DNA of 64,000 nucleotides from Verrucomicrobiota bacterium (GCA_004294095.1 RDZR01000029.1:1-64000); one strand, 5' to 3'. Numbered from the stretch's first letter, positions 9,665-17,405 are shown. Notes: generated from the sequence alone by a model not told the origin. Program-made: numbers and translations.

Positions 9665-9829
9665 ATGAAAAAACAAAAAGGATCCAGCGTTTGGCAAGCC
9701 CAATACAAACTCGCCTGCCGCCATCGCACAAATCCATCATTCTATCCCCACTGGAAATCGCCGCACCCTGCGATGTTCAGAATCATTTCGGATTCGATGG
9801 AAAATGAGGGTCGATCAGCACGCGACTGA
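9665..9829 (+). pseudogene. Possible truncated integrase N-terminus
   Basis: Just inside attL a short frame opens MKKQKGSSVWQAQYKLACR and then loses any recognisable pattern before the stop at 9829. Basic residues followed by a W-x-A-x-Y pattern resemble the N-terminal arm of phage-type tyrosine recombinases. No catalytic domain follows, so if the identification is right the integrase has been deleted. This is a weak call based on about 20 residues. Confidence 0.25.
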
Positions 9830-10052
9830 CGGGCGATTTCTCCATTCCTGCAATACCGGTAAATGTTCCATGACGGTTTGTTTTCTATTGATAGTGGGCT
9901 CAAAAATTTTGTTAATAGAAGCAGCAGCGTGGATTTAGGACATGTTCGGAATCATATGCAGCAGATACCTAAACAGAACTCTCTGAAATTTCGGGTTACT
10001 CCCGTTTTTGTCAGAGCACTTCTGCTGAGGCGTCTTTTTCATTTATCACCCC

Positions 10053-11519
10053 ATGTTCGAACAAAACTTCAAAAACATCGACGACGTCCTGCGGAAAGAC
10101 GCCGGATGCACCAGCGAACTCGACTACACCGAGCAGACCTCGTGGCTGCTTTTCCTTAAATTCCTCGACGCCCTCGAGCGTGACAAGGCCACCGAAGCCG
10201 CCCTCGACGGCAAGAAATACTCCCACATCCTCGACAAACCCTATCACTGGGAGTCCTGGGCCGCGCCCCGCGTCGGCGGGGGCAAGGACGGCAAGATCGA
10301 CCACAACACCGCCCTTACCGGCGACGACCTCATCGCATTCGTCAACGGCAAGCTCTTCCCCTACCTGCACGGCTTCAAGGCCAAGGCCACCGGGCCGAAC
10401 ACCATCGAATACAAGATCGGCGAAATCTTCGGCGAGATAAAGAACCGCATCCAGAGCGGCTACAACCTGCGCGAGATCATCGACCACATCGACGAACTCC
10501 GCTTCGCCTCCCAGACCGAGAAGCACGAGCTCTCCCATCTCTACGAGGCCAAGATCAAAAACATGGGTAACGCCGGGCGCAACGGCGGCGAGTATTACAC
10601 CCCGCGCCCGCTCATTCGCGCCATCGTCGCCGTCACCGCGCCCCGGCTCGGCGAGACCATCTGCGACCCCGCCGTCGGCTCGGCCGGCTTCCTCTGCGAA
10701 GCCTTCGATTACCTCCGTGCCCAGAACCCCCAGCGCACCACCGCCCAGGACCGCGCCCTGCAAGAGCGCACCTTCTACGGCAAGGAAAAGAAGTCCCTCG
10801 CCTACGTCATCGCGATCATGAACATGATCCTGCACGGCATCGAGGCACCGAATATCATCCACACCAACACGCTCGCCGAGAACCTCGCCGACGTGCAGGA
10901 GAAGGACCGCTTCCACATCATCGTCGCCAATCCGCCCTTCGGCGGCAAAGAGCGCAAGGAAGTGCAGCAAAACTTCCCCATCCGCACCGGCGAGACCGCG
11001 TTCCTCTTTCTCCAGCACTTCATCAAAATCCTCAAGGCCGGCGGACGCGCCGGCATCGTCATCAAGAACACCTTTCTCTCCAACACCGACAACGCCTCCG
11101 TCAGCCTGCGCCAGAAACTCCTCAAAGAATGCAACCTCCACACCGTGCTCGACTGCCCCGGCGGCACGTTCATCGGCGCGGGCGTGAAGACCGTGGTGCT
11201 CTTTTTTGAGAAAGGCTCAAAAACGCGAAAAGTCTGGTTCTACCAGCTCGACCCCGGCCGCAACATGGGGAAGACCAACCCGCTCAACGACGCCGACCTC
11301 GCCGAGTTTATCACGCTGCAAAAGACCAAGGCCGACTCGCCCAAAAGCTGGAGTGTGGATGTCGCCGCCATCGACCCGACGACCTTTGATCTATCCGTGA
11401 AAAACCCCAATGGCGGCGAGGAAATCGCGCACCGCAGCCCGGCGGCGATCCTCGACGAAATCGCCAGCCTCGACCAAGAAGCCGCCGAAGTGCTCACTGG
11501 TATCCGCGCGCTGTTATGA
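10053..11519 (+). CDS. hsdM: Type I restriction-modification DNA methyltransferase subunit HsdM
   Basis: 488-residue N6-adenine methyltransferase of a type I restriction system. HsdM works with HsdS to methylate the recognition sequence. The N-terminal helical domain (FKNIDDVLRKDAGCTSELDY) is followed by the AdoMet motif DPAVGSAGFLCEAF and the catalytic NPPFGG. The C-terminus ends in AAEVLTGIRALL, and the stop overlaps the next start as ATGA at 11516. The 220 bases upstream (9830-10052) hold no gene and probably carry the operon promoter. G+C content and codon choice (GCC, CTC, AAG) are visibly higher than in the flanking chromosome, in line with acquisition by transfer. Confidence 0.95.
   Translation: MFEQNFKNIDDVLRKDAGCTSELDYTEQTSWLLFLKFLDALERDKATEAALDGKKYSHILDKPYHWESWAAPRVGGGKDGKIDHNTALTGDDLIAFVNGKLFPYLHGFKAKATGPNTIEYKIGEIFGEIKNRIQSGYNLREIIDHIDELRFASQTEKHELSHLYEAKIKNMGNAGRNGGEYYTPRPLIRAIVAVTAPRLGETICDPAVGSAGFLCEAFDYLRAQNPQRTTAQDRALQERTFYGKEKKSLAYVIAIMNMILHGIEAPNIIHTNTLAENLADVQEKDRFHIIVANPPFGGKERKEVQQNFPIRTGETAFLFLQHFIKILKAGGRAGIVIKNTFLSNTDNASVSLRQKLLKECNLHTVLDCPGGTFIGAGVKTVVLFFEKGSKTRKVWFYQLDPGRNMGKTNPLNDADLAEFITLQKTKADSPKSWSVDVAAIDPTTFDLSVKNPNGGEEIAHRSPAAILDEIASLDQEAAEVLTGIRALL
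11481..11519 (+). repeat. HsdM 3'-end, copy 1 (true end of hsdM)
   Basis: These 39 bases encode AAEVLTGIRALL and the TGA stop of hsdM. A second version lies at 12268-12306; 8 of 12 encoded residues and 25 of 39 bases agree, and both end in ATGA overlapping the next gene's start. Confidence 0.75.
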
Positions 11520-12208
11520 AAGATCAGGGGAAGAATGAGAAGCATGGGAGTGATGGGAAACATACCTCCCATACCTCTTCTAATTCCCATCCCTCCCATC
11601 CTCCGACCACGCCATCTCCCGCCCCCGAGCGCATCCTCCCCCCGCGCGGCGATTACCAGACCCTCCTCTCCTACCAAAAAGCCGAGGTCGTCTACGACAT
11701 CACCCACCGCTTCGCCCACAAATATCTCGGTCGTGGCGACCGCACCGTGGATCAAATGATCCAGTCCGCGCGCTCGGGTAAACAGAACATCCTTGAGGGC
11801 AGCAAAGCTGCGCAGACCTCCAAGGAAACCGAGATCAAGCTTACCAACGTGGGCCGGGCCAGTCTCGAAGAGCTGCTAGCCGACTATCGCGATTACCTGC
11901 GCGTGCGCGATCACGCCATCTGGGACAAGGATTCCAAGGAGGCGCAGTTCGCGCGCCGCCTTGGCCGAAAGACTCCTCACACTTTTGAGCTTTATCGAGA
12001 GTTCATGGAGACCCGCCCGCCGGAGGTGATTGCGAATATTGCGATCTGCCTGATTCACCAGACCAACTACCTATTAGACCAGCAGCTCAAGCGATTGGAG
12101 CAGGATTTTCTCAAGCAAGGTGGCCTCCGCGAGCGCATGACCCGCGCCCGTCTTGCGAGTAGGAATCAGGTGAATAATGCAAAGTATGGCCCACCCCAAA
12201 ATTCATAA
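11516..12208 (+). CDS. Four-helix-bundle suffix-domain protein within the RM operon
   Basis: 230-residue protein. Residues 1-40 are low-complexity, rich in His, Ser and Pro, and coincide with a terminal inverted repeat in the DNA. From residue 45 it matches the four-helix-bundle suffix family: YQTLLSYQKAEVVYDITHRF, then DRTVDQMIQSARSGKQNI, then KLTNVGRASLEELLADYRDYL. Related four-helix-bundle proteins are encoded by intervening sequences of 23S rRNA genes and also occur as riders in defence loci; their activity is unknown. It is coupled to hsdM by ATGA. The gene and its flanks look like a cassette inserted at the hsdM/hsdS junction. Confidence 0.8.
   Translation: MKDQGKNEKHGSDGKHTSHTSSNSHPSHPPTTPSPAPERILPPRGDYQTLLSYQKAEVVYDITHRFAHKYLGRGDRTVDQMIQSARSGKQNILEGSKAAQTSKETEIKLTNVGRASLEELLADYRDYLRVRDHAIWDKDSKEAQFARRLGRKTPHTFELYREFMETRPPEVIANIAICLIHQTNYLLDQQLKRLEQDFLKQGGLRERMTRARLASRNQVNNAKYGPPQNS
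11539..11563. repeat. Left inverted repeat of the four-helix-bundle cassette
   Basis: GAAGCATGGGAGTGATGGGA plus 5 bases; 22 of 25 positions match the reverse complement of 12214-12238. The repeat lies inside the start of the four-helix-bundle gene and explains its low-complexity N-terminus. Confidence 0.7.
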
Positions 12209-12213
12209 TTCCC

Positions 12214-12238
12214 ATGTTTCCCCTCATTCCCATGCCTC
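12214..12238. repeat. Right inverted repeat of the four-helix-bundle cassette
   Basis: ATGTTTCCCCTCATTCCCAT plus 5 bases, the partner of 11539-11563 in inverted orientation (22/25). It lies just after the four-helix-bundle stop codon. Paired ends of this sort suggest that the gene moved as a unit. Confidence 0.7.
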
Positions 12239-12267
12239 CCCTAAATTCCATCAGCCTCCGCGCCGAG

Positions 12268-12306
12268 AGCGCGGAAGTGCTGGGCAACATCAAGGCGCTG
12301 CTATGA
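12268..12306 (+). repeat. HsdM 3'-end, copy 2 (remnant in front of hsdS)
   Basis: Encodes SAEVLGNIKALL and TGA, the same tail as hsdM, but detached from any methyltransferase domain. Its TGA overlaps the hsdS start as ATGA at 12303, the arrangement expected of an uninterrupted hsdM-hsdS junction. It is therefore most simply the end of a former hsdM, separated from the present hsdM by the inserted cassette. Confidence 0.7.
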
Positions 12307-13511
12307 AGAAGGGGTGGCAGACAAAGACGCTGGGCGACGTGTGCTCGTTACTGAACCGCGGCATCTCGCCAGCGTATTTCGAAGAAGGCGGCGTCTGCGT
12401 CCTCAATCAGAAGTGCATTCGTGACCACGAGGTAAGCTATGAGCCTTCGCGTCGGCATGATCCAAAAGCAAAGAAGGTCGCCGCAGAACGGTTCATTCAA
12501 CTCGGTGATGTGTTGGTGAACTCTACGGGCACTGGCACACTTGGGCGCGTAGCACAGGTGCGAGACGAACCGGAAGAAGCGACGACCGTTGATTCTCACG
12601 TGACCATCGTGCGACCCAAACCAGGTCTCTTTCATCTCGATTTCTTTGGTTACATGCTGGTCGTCATCGAAGACGCCATCAAGGAAGCCGGTGAAGGTTG
12701 CGGCGGCCAAACCGAACTTGCTCGGTCAGTTCTAGCGGAGCGTTTCTCGGTGAGCTATCCCGAGTCGCTGGCCGAACAGCAGCGGATCGTCGGGCTGCTG
12801 GACGAAGCGTTTGAGGGCCTCGCCACCGCCAAAGCCAACGCCGAAAAGAACCTCCAAAACGCCCGCGCCCTCTTCGAAAGCCACCTCCAATCCGTCTTCG
12901 CGGACCAATGGCAAACTGGCGAGTTGGTCACGCTCACAGACTTGGCAACTGACATCACAGACGGTGATCATTTGCCTCCGCCGAAATCTCCAACCGGCGT
13001 TCCGTTCATCACGATCGGAAACATCGTGAAGGAAACCCGCAAAATTGATTTCAGTGACACCTTCATGGTGCCCCACGCTTACTATAACGCTCTGAAGCCA
13101 TACAAGAAGCCTCGGCAAGGCGACGTGCTTTACACCGTCACCGGCTCATTCGGAATCCCCGTGATTGTATGCGATGATGCCGAGTTCTGCTTCCAGCGGC
13201 ACATTGGCCTTGTTCGTCCGAAGCCGGAGACAAGCAGCTCTTGGCTATACTACCTTCTCATGTCTCCCCAGTTGCTCAAACAAGCAAACGAAGGTGCGAC
13301 AGGCACAGCACAAAAGACCGTTTCATTGAAGCTGCTGCGGGGTTTCGTGGTGCCGAAGGTTTCGCCGAAGCAACAGAAGCAAGCCGTGGAAAAGCTCGAC
13401 GCCCTGTCGGAAGAAACCCAACGCCTCGCCCGCCTCTACGAGCAAAAACTCGCCGCGCTGGAGGCGTTGAAGAAGTCGCTGCTGCACCAAGCCTTCACTG
13501 GAGAATTATGA
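12303..13511 (+). CDS. hsdS: Type I restriction-modification specificity subunit HsdS
   Basis: 402-residue DNA sequence-recognition subunit. Target recognition domain 1 covers residues about 5-150 (TKTLGDVCSLLNRGISP). A central conserved helix region follows at about 155-205 (EQQRIVGLLDEAFEGLATAK). Target recognition domain 2 follows at about 210-350 (LVTLTDLATDITDGDHLPPP), and a distal conserved helix ends in LEALKKSLLHQAFTGEL. The frame is open upstream to 12177, but the start at 12303 is fixed by the ATGA overlap with the hsdM-tail remnant and by homology starting at KKGWQTKTLGDV. The 3' end is duplicated twice downstream. Confidence 0.93.
   Translation: MKKGWQTKTLGDVCSLLNRGISPAYFEEGGVCVLNQKCIRDHEVSYEPSRRHDPKAKKVAAERFIQLGDVLVNSTGTGTLGRVAQVRDEPEEATTVDSHVTIVRPKPGLFHLDFFGYMLVVIEDAIKEAGEGCGGQTELARSVLAERFSVSYPESLAEQQRIVGLLDEAFEGLATAKANAEKNLQNARALFESHLQSVFADQWQTGELVTLTDLATDITDGDHLPPPKSPTGVPFITIGNIVKETRKIDFSDTFMVPHAYYNALKPYKKPRQGDVLYTVTGSFGIPVIVCDDAEFCFQRHIGLVRPKPETSSSWLYYLLMSPQLLKQANEGATGTAQKTVSLKLLRGFVVPKVSPKQQKQAVEKLDALSEETQRLARLYEQKLAALEALKKSLLHQAFTGEL
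13413..13511 (+). repeat. HsdS 3'-end direct repeat, copy 1
   Basis: The true end of hsdS. 85 of its 99 bases match copy 3 at 15597-15695, including a perfect 38-bp core. Copy 2 at 13686-13756 preserves the protein sequence LEALKKSLLHQAFTGEL but has diverged at synonymous sites. Confidence 0.85.
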
Positions 13512-13533
13512 ACGGACGCTTCCACAAAGTCTT

Positions 13534-13679
13534 GGGGAGCGCGCCCGCCCCGGGCGCAGCCAACGACGCCCTCGTCGTTGGCCTCGGCGGCGTGGCCAGC
13601 ACTGCGATCTGTTCACCTCACCACGCTCAGGTTGGCCGCGAGGGCGCGACCAACCGCAGCCGGGGCGGCTACGCTCCCC
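13534..13679. repeat. 146-bp palindromic (REP/MITE-like) element
   Basis: The ends form an inverted repeat, GGGGAGCGCGCCCGCCCCGG (13534-13553) against CCGGGGCGGCTACGCTCCCC (13660-13679), with 17 of 20 positions pairing. Inside are two more hairpins: 13559-13582 with a perfect 9-bp stem (GCCAACGAC/GTCGTTGGC), and 13630-13655 (GGTTGGCCGCGA/GCGCGACCAACC). This nested hairpin layout is that of an intergenic REP-type or miniature mobile element. Further copies elsewhere in the genome are expected but not visible in this window. Confidence 0.6.
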
Positions 13680-13685
13680 ACTACT

Positions 13686-13756
13686 CGCGCAAACTCGCCC
13701 CGCTGGAAGCGCTAAAAAAATCACTCCTCCACCAAGCCTTCACCGGAGAACTCTGA
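13686..13756 (+). repeat. HsdS 3'-end direct repeat, copy 2
   Basis: Encodes KLAPLEALKKSLLHQAFTGEL and TGA, 20 of 21 residues the same as the hsdS end, but with many synonymous changes, so it was not created by a recent local duplication. It directly precedes darT. Confidence 0.75.
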
Positions 13757-13762
13757 GTTGCT

Positions 13763-14407
13763 ATGTCAACCGACCTGAACCCCGCCAAAGCCCTCATCTT
13801 CCGCATCGTGCATGTGGACTGCGTGCCGTGGATTCTCAAACACGGTCTGCATTGCCGGAACTCGCCCGACCAAGACCCTCACTACGTCAACATCGGCAGC
13901 GCGTCACTTATCGACAAACGCTCCCGCCATGTCGTGCCGATCCGGCCCGGCGGCACCTTGAGCGACTACGTGCCGTTCTACTTCACCCCGTGGTCGATGA
14001 TGATGCTCAACATCCATACGGGCTATGGCGGCATCACCCGGCGGACAAACAAAGACATCGTGATCTTCGTCTCCTCGCTGCGCCGCGTCCACCAACTGAA
14101 TCTTCGCTTCGTCTTCACCAACCAGCACGCCTACGCGGCAGACACCGATTATTTCGATGATTTGGCCAACCTGTCGCAGATCGACTGGCCGCTGCTCCAG
14201 AGTCGTAACTTCAAAACCAGCGACGCCGACCCCGGTCGGCAGCTTCGCTACCAGGCCGAAGCGCTGGTCCATCGGCATGTGCCATTAACGGCGTTGCGGG
14301 GAATCGGCTGCCACAATGATGTTGTAAAGCAAAAGCTCGAATCGATGATTGACGCCCGTGGTCTAGACCTTACCATCGAAGTCACACCCAGCTGGTATTT
14401 CTCATGA
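13763..14407 (+). CDS. darT: DarT-type DNA ADP-ribosyltransferase toxin
   Basis: 214-residue protein of the DarT family (DUF4433), which uses NAD+ to ADP-ribosylate bases in single-stranded DNA and acts as a growth-arresting or anti-phage toxin. Visible family features are the N-terminal FRIVHVDCVPWILKHGL, the NAD-pocket region around IDKRSRHVV, the signature VPFYFTPWSMMMLNI, and the catalytic-glutamate region YQAEALVHRHVPL near residue 170. The length is normal. The stop overlaps darG as ATGA at 14404, so toxin and antitoxin are coupled. It sits immediately after a second HsdS tail. Confidence 0.9.
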   Translation: MSTDLNPAKALIFRIVHVDCVPWILKHGLHCRNSPDQDPHYVNIGSASLIDKRSRHVVPIRPGGTLSDYVPFYFTPWSMMMLNIHTGYGGITRRTNKDIVIFVSSLRRVHQLNLRFVFTNQHAYAADTDYFDDLANLSQIDWPLLQSRNFKTSDADPGRQLRYQAEALVHRHVPLTALRGIGCHNDVVKQKLESMIDARGLDLTIEVTPSWYFS

Positions 14408-15528
14408 TCCGCTTCACCCAAGGTAATTTGCTCAATGCCCGCGTGGACGCGGTGGTGAACACCGTAAATACGGTCGGCGTCATGGGCAAAGGCATCGCGC
14501 TGATGTTCAAGGAGCGTTTTCCTGAAAACTTCTCCGCCTACGAAGCCGCCTGCAAAGCGGGCGAGGTTCAGGTTGGCCGCATGTTTATCCAAGCCGGTGT
14601 CGAGCTCGACGGTCCGCGCTGGATCATCAATTTTCCGACGAAAAAGCACTGGCGCCAGCCGACGCAGATCGAATGGATCGACGCTGGCCTCCTTGATTTG
14701 AAGAACGTTATCCAGGCAAAAGGCATCCGCTCGATCGCCCTGCCTCCGCTCGGCTGCGGCAACGGCGGTCTTGAGTGGAACGAGGTGCGGCCGAAAATCG
14801 AGGCGGCGTTGGGCAGCTTGGAGAACGTCGAGGTCGTGGTCTTCGAGCCGATCGCCAAATATCAGAACGTCGCCAAGAAAAAGGGCGTGGAAGCCCTGAC
14901 GCCCGCCCGGGCCTTGATCGCTGAACTCGTGCGCCGTTACTGGGTGCTCGGCATCGAATGCACGCTCATCGAGACGCAAAAGCTCGCCTGGTGTCTCGAA
15001 CGCACGATCAAACGGATGGGCTTGCCCGATCCGCTCGACCTGCGGTTCGAGGCAAATCGTTACGGACCATATGCGCAGCGACTCACTCACCTGCTCGACG
15101 GTTTGGACGGCAGCTATCTGCACTGCGACAAGCGGCTGGCCGACGCCGATCCCTTCGACACCATCTGGTTTGAAGAGACGAAGGCCGAGAAAGTTGATTT
15201 CTACCTAAAGAGCGCCGAGGCCCGCGACTACCTGCCCGCGCTCGAGGCCACGGATGCGTTGATCGATGGTTTCCAGTCTCCTCTCGGCATGGAGGTTCTC
15301 GCCACGGTGGATTGGCTGGTCGCACGAGAAGGAGCCACGGCGACGCTCGCAGGCGTTCGCGCCGGCCTTAGCCGCTGGCCCGCAGGAGCCTCAGCGGCGG
15401 AGCGCAAGCAACGGCTCTTCACGGATCGCTTGATCACGCTGGCCTTGGAGCGACTGAAACCCGCGACCGGAGCTATGTGCCGTTCTGGGCCTGATTTCTC
15501 TTATAAAAGCAACCCCGAGAAACTATAG
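14404..15528 (+). CDS. darG: DarG-type macrodomain antitoxin (DNA ADP-ribosyl glycohydrolase)
   Basis: 374-residue partner of DarT. The N-terminal macrodomain (residues 1-155) shows GNLLNARVDAVVNTVNTVG and MGKGIALMFKERFP, the TARG1/DarG-type pocket, then LPPLGCGNGGLEW. DarG removes ADP-ribose from DNA. The C-terminal part (about 170-355, YWVLGIECTLIETQKLAWC and RFEANRYGPYAQRL) is the usual DarG extension that binds and blocks DarT. The final 15 residues after LERL may be a read-through extension. Expressed from the darT message by ATGA coupling. Confidence 0.9.
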   Translation: MIRFTQGNLLNARVDAVVNTVNTVGVMGKGIALMFKERFPENFSAYEAACKAGEVQVGRMFIQAGVELDGPRWIINFPTKKHWRQPTQIEWIDAGLLDLKNVIQAKGIRSIALPPLGCGNGGLEWNEVRPKIEAALGSLENVEVVVFEPIAKYQNVAKKKGVEALTPARALIAELVRRYWVLGIECTLIETQKLAWCLERTIKRMGLPDPLDLRFEANRYGPYAQRLTHLLDGLDGSYLHCDKRLADADPFDTIWFEETKAEKVDFYLKSAEARDYLPALEATDALIDGFQSPLGMEVLATVDWLVAREGATATLAGVRAGLSRWPAGASAAERKQRLFTDRLITLALERLKPATGAMCRSGPDFSYKSNPEKL

Positions 15529-15596
15529 AAATATTGTGCATCCCCTTGAATTTCAGACAGAATCTTCCTTAAAAGCAAAACCGGACAAGCCGCGCC

Positions 15597-15695
15597 GAAA
15601 CCCAACGCCTCGCCCGCCTCTATGAGCATAAGCCAGCGGCGCTGGAGGCGTTGAAGAAGTCGCTGCTGCACCAAGCGTTCGTGGGCGCACTGTGA
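15597..15695 (+). repeat. HsdS 3'-end direct repeat, copy 3
   Basis: 99 bases, 85 identical to 13413-13511, encoding RLARLYEHKPAALEALKKS and a tail ending in AL and TGA. There is no target recognition domain upstream, so it is a detached hsdS end. With copies 1 and 2 it brackets the darTG module. The perfect core GCGCTGGAGGCGTTGAAGAA continues unbroken for 38 bp. Confidence 0.85.
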
Positions 15696-15762
15696 GGAGA
15701 GAGCAAAAGGTCATTGAAGACGAGGGTTGACAAATCATTCATTTTACATTTTCTTGTAACCC

Positions 15763-16863
15763 ATGCAGGAGATGAATAACAAACAACGCTTTGGCGAGCG
15801 CCTGCGCCGCGCACGGTTGATGCGTGGGATGACGCTGCGTCAGCTGGCCGACAAGCTGGCAGAGCTGGGAAGCCAGCTCTCACACGCCGCGCTGCAAAAA
15901 TACGAGAAGGGTCTGATGGGACCAGACTCAACGGTAGTGCTCGCCTTGGCGCGTGTTTTTGATATAGATACCGGCTATTTCTTCCGTCAGAAGGCAGTGA
16001 CTCTGGCCAATGTGGAGTTCCGCAAGCTGACCAAGTTCCCTCAACGGGACGTTGATCGGGTGCGTGAGGCGGCAGCGGACTACTTTGAGCAGTATTTGCA
16101 GATCGAGGAGATTTTGGAAATCAAAAGCGCGGGGCTACCACGCGCAGACCTCAGCACACTTCAGGTTGAGGATGAGGCGATGCTGGGACTGGAGGCTGAG
16201 AAGGCTGCCAACATGATCCGACAAAAATGGAAGCTAGGCGAAGATGCGCTAACGAATGTGCATGAGATGCTGGAAGAGCACGGCGTGAAGGTGACCGAGG
16301 TGAAGGCCAACGAGGCGTTCAATGGCTTCTCCGGCTGGGCGGACGCCGATACCCCCGTGATCGTGCTCGCAGAATGGTTCAATACGGACCTGCCGCGCAA
16401 GCGATTGACTGCATTGCATGAGCTGGGCCATCTGGTCATGAAGCTGCCCGAAGGCGTGGGCCACAAACTCAAAGAAACGCTTTGCTACCGCTTCGCCGCT
16501 GCCCTGCTGCTGCCTGCGGTAGCTCTGCATGCACGCGTGGGCCAGAAACGTCCCGATGGCATCAGTCCGCGTGAGCGTATTGGCATCAAAGAGGACTGGG
16601 GCATCTCCATCGCCGCGCTGATGCGGCGTGCGGCGGATCTCAAGATCATCACTGCAGGCCAGCTCAAGTCCTTCCACTTTCAAAACAGCAAAAATCGCAA
16701 GATGGAGCCCGGCCTCTGGCTCGGCGGGGAGAAAGCCAACCGCTACGAACAACTGGTCTATCGGGCCGCGGCACAGGAGCTGATCACACGAGCGAAGGCG
16801 GCGGAGTTTCTCGGTGTCAGCCTGCGGGAGTTCGATAAGCTTTTTGCCTCGGAAGCATACTAA
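15763..16863 (+). CDS. XRE-family HTH plus ImmA/IrrE metallopeptidase
   Basis: 366-residue two-domain protein. Residues 5-65 are an XRE helix-turn-helix (FGERLRRARLMRGMTLRQLA). Residues about 140-260 are an ImmA/IrrE (COG2856, DUF955) zinc peptidase with the active-site motif HELGH in LTALHELGHLVMKLPEG. ImmA-type proteins cleave cognate repressors or antitoxins, and XRE-COG2856 genes have been predicted as antitoxins of paired toxins. Alternative ATG codons at 15763 and 15772 are both possible. A TTGACA-like box at 15727 suggests its own promoter. It is 9 bp upstream of the PIN gene. Confidence 0.85.
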   Translation: MQEMNNKQRFGERLRRARLMRGMTLRQLADKLAELGSQLSHAALQKYEKGLMGPDSTVVLALARVFDIDTGYFFRQKAVTLANVEFRKLTKFPQRDVDRVREAAADYFEQYLQIEEILEIKSAGLPRADLSTLQVEDEAMLGLEAEKAANMIRQKWKLGEDALTNVHEMLEEHGVKVTEVKANEAFNGFSGWADADTPVIVLAEWFNTDLPRKRLTALHELGHLVMKLPEGVGHKLKETLCYRFAAALLLPAVALHARVGQKRPDGISPRERIGIKEDWGISIAALMRRAADLKIITAGQLKSFHFQNSKNRKMEPGLWLGGEKANRYEQLVYRAAAQELITRAKAAEFLGVSLREFDKLFASEAY

Positions 16864-16881
16864 CCCGACCGAGTGCCCTTG

Positions 16882-17385
16882 ATGAAGATCGCCGTTCAGG
16901 ATGCCAATGTGTTGATTGATCTGGAGTTGGCCGGTCTTTTTGACCTCTGGTTCCAGCTCGGGATTGAGACGCACACCACCGACCTGATCAAAGGCGAGCT
17001 GGAGTATGGCAACCATTTGCAGGCACTTGCCTACTTTAAAAGCGGGCAGGTGCAGGAGCATAGGCTGAGCTTTGAGGAATTGGATCAGGTCTCCAAACTG
17101 GAGCAGGAGGTAGGCAGTAGGGCTAAGTTCAATGATTGCTCCGTGCTCTTTCTGGCCGTAAAGCTAGATGCCATGCTGATCTCTGGCGACAAGCCGCTCA
17201 GGAAAGCGGGCGAGGTGCGCTGCGTTGAGGTCCATGGCACGCTATGGATCATGGATAAGCTCGTTGCCGCCAAAGTGATGTCCGGAGACATAGCCGCCGC
17301 GAAGCTGGAGCATCTGCTATCTATGGAGAGGTATCTACCTGCCGAGGAATGTCAGATGCGCTTAAAGAAATGGAAACAATCCTAA
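16882..17385 (+). CDS. PIN-domain protein, probable RNase toxin partner
   Basis: 167 residues from ATG 16882 (a GTG at 16873 is also possible). PIN-domain acidic positions are visible at QDANVLIDLE, IKGELEYG, KFNDCSVLFL and LISGDKPLRK, in the order expected of this Mg-dependent RNase fold. It follows the XRE-ImmA gene so closely that they are probably co-transcribed. XRE-COG2856/PIN pairs have been predicted as toxin-antitoxin systems, which is the likely role here; direct evidence from this locus is only the gene pairing. Confidence 0.7.
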   Translation: MKIAVQDANVLIDLELAGLFDLWFQLGIETHTTDLIKGELEYGNHLQALAYFKSGQVQEHRLSFEELDQVSKLEQEVGSRAKFNDCSVLFLAVKLDAMLISGDKPLRKAGEVRCVEVHGTLWIMDKLVAAKVMSGDIAAAKLEHLLSMERYLPAEECQMRLKKWKQS

Positions 17386-17405
17386 ATCACAGCTAGATTT
17401 TTTCT

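Larger units (their letters stand above)
13508..13756 (+). pseudogene. 82-codon frame: palindromic element fused to a second HsdS tail
   Basis: This frame starts as ATGA on the hsdS stop and ends LEALKKSLLHQAFTGEL, identical to the HsdS C-terminus. The first 60 codons translate a palindrome-rich element (13534-13679) and have the odd composition SAPAPGAANDALVVGLG. It is best read as the surviving 3' end of another hsdS copy into which a structured repeat has inserted, not as a functional gene. A short protein could nevertheless be made by coupling to hsdS. Confidence 0.6.

Noticed and set aside
10011-11141. 376-residue frame antisense to hsdM
   Set aside because: It mirrors high-G+C third-position bias, has low-complexity Val/Gly/Glu composition and lies fully opposite a clear HsdM.
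13241-13756. 171-residue frame overlapping the hsdS end
   Set aside because: Its first part is hsdS in another frame; only 13508-13756 has independent meaning, as an HsdS tail remnant.
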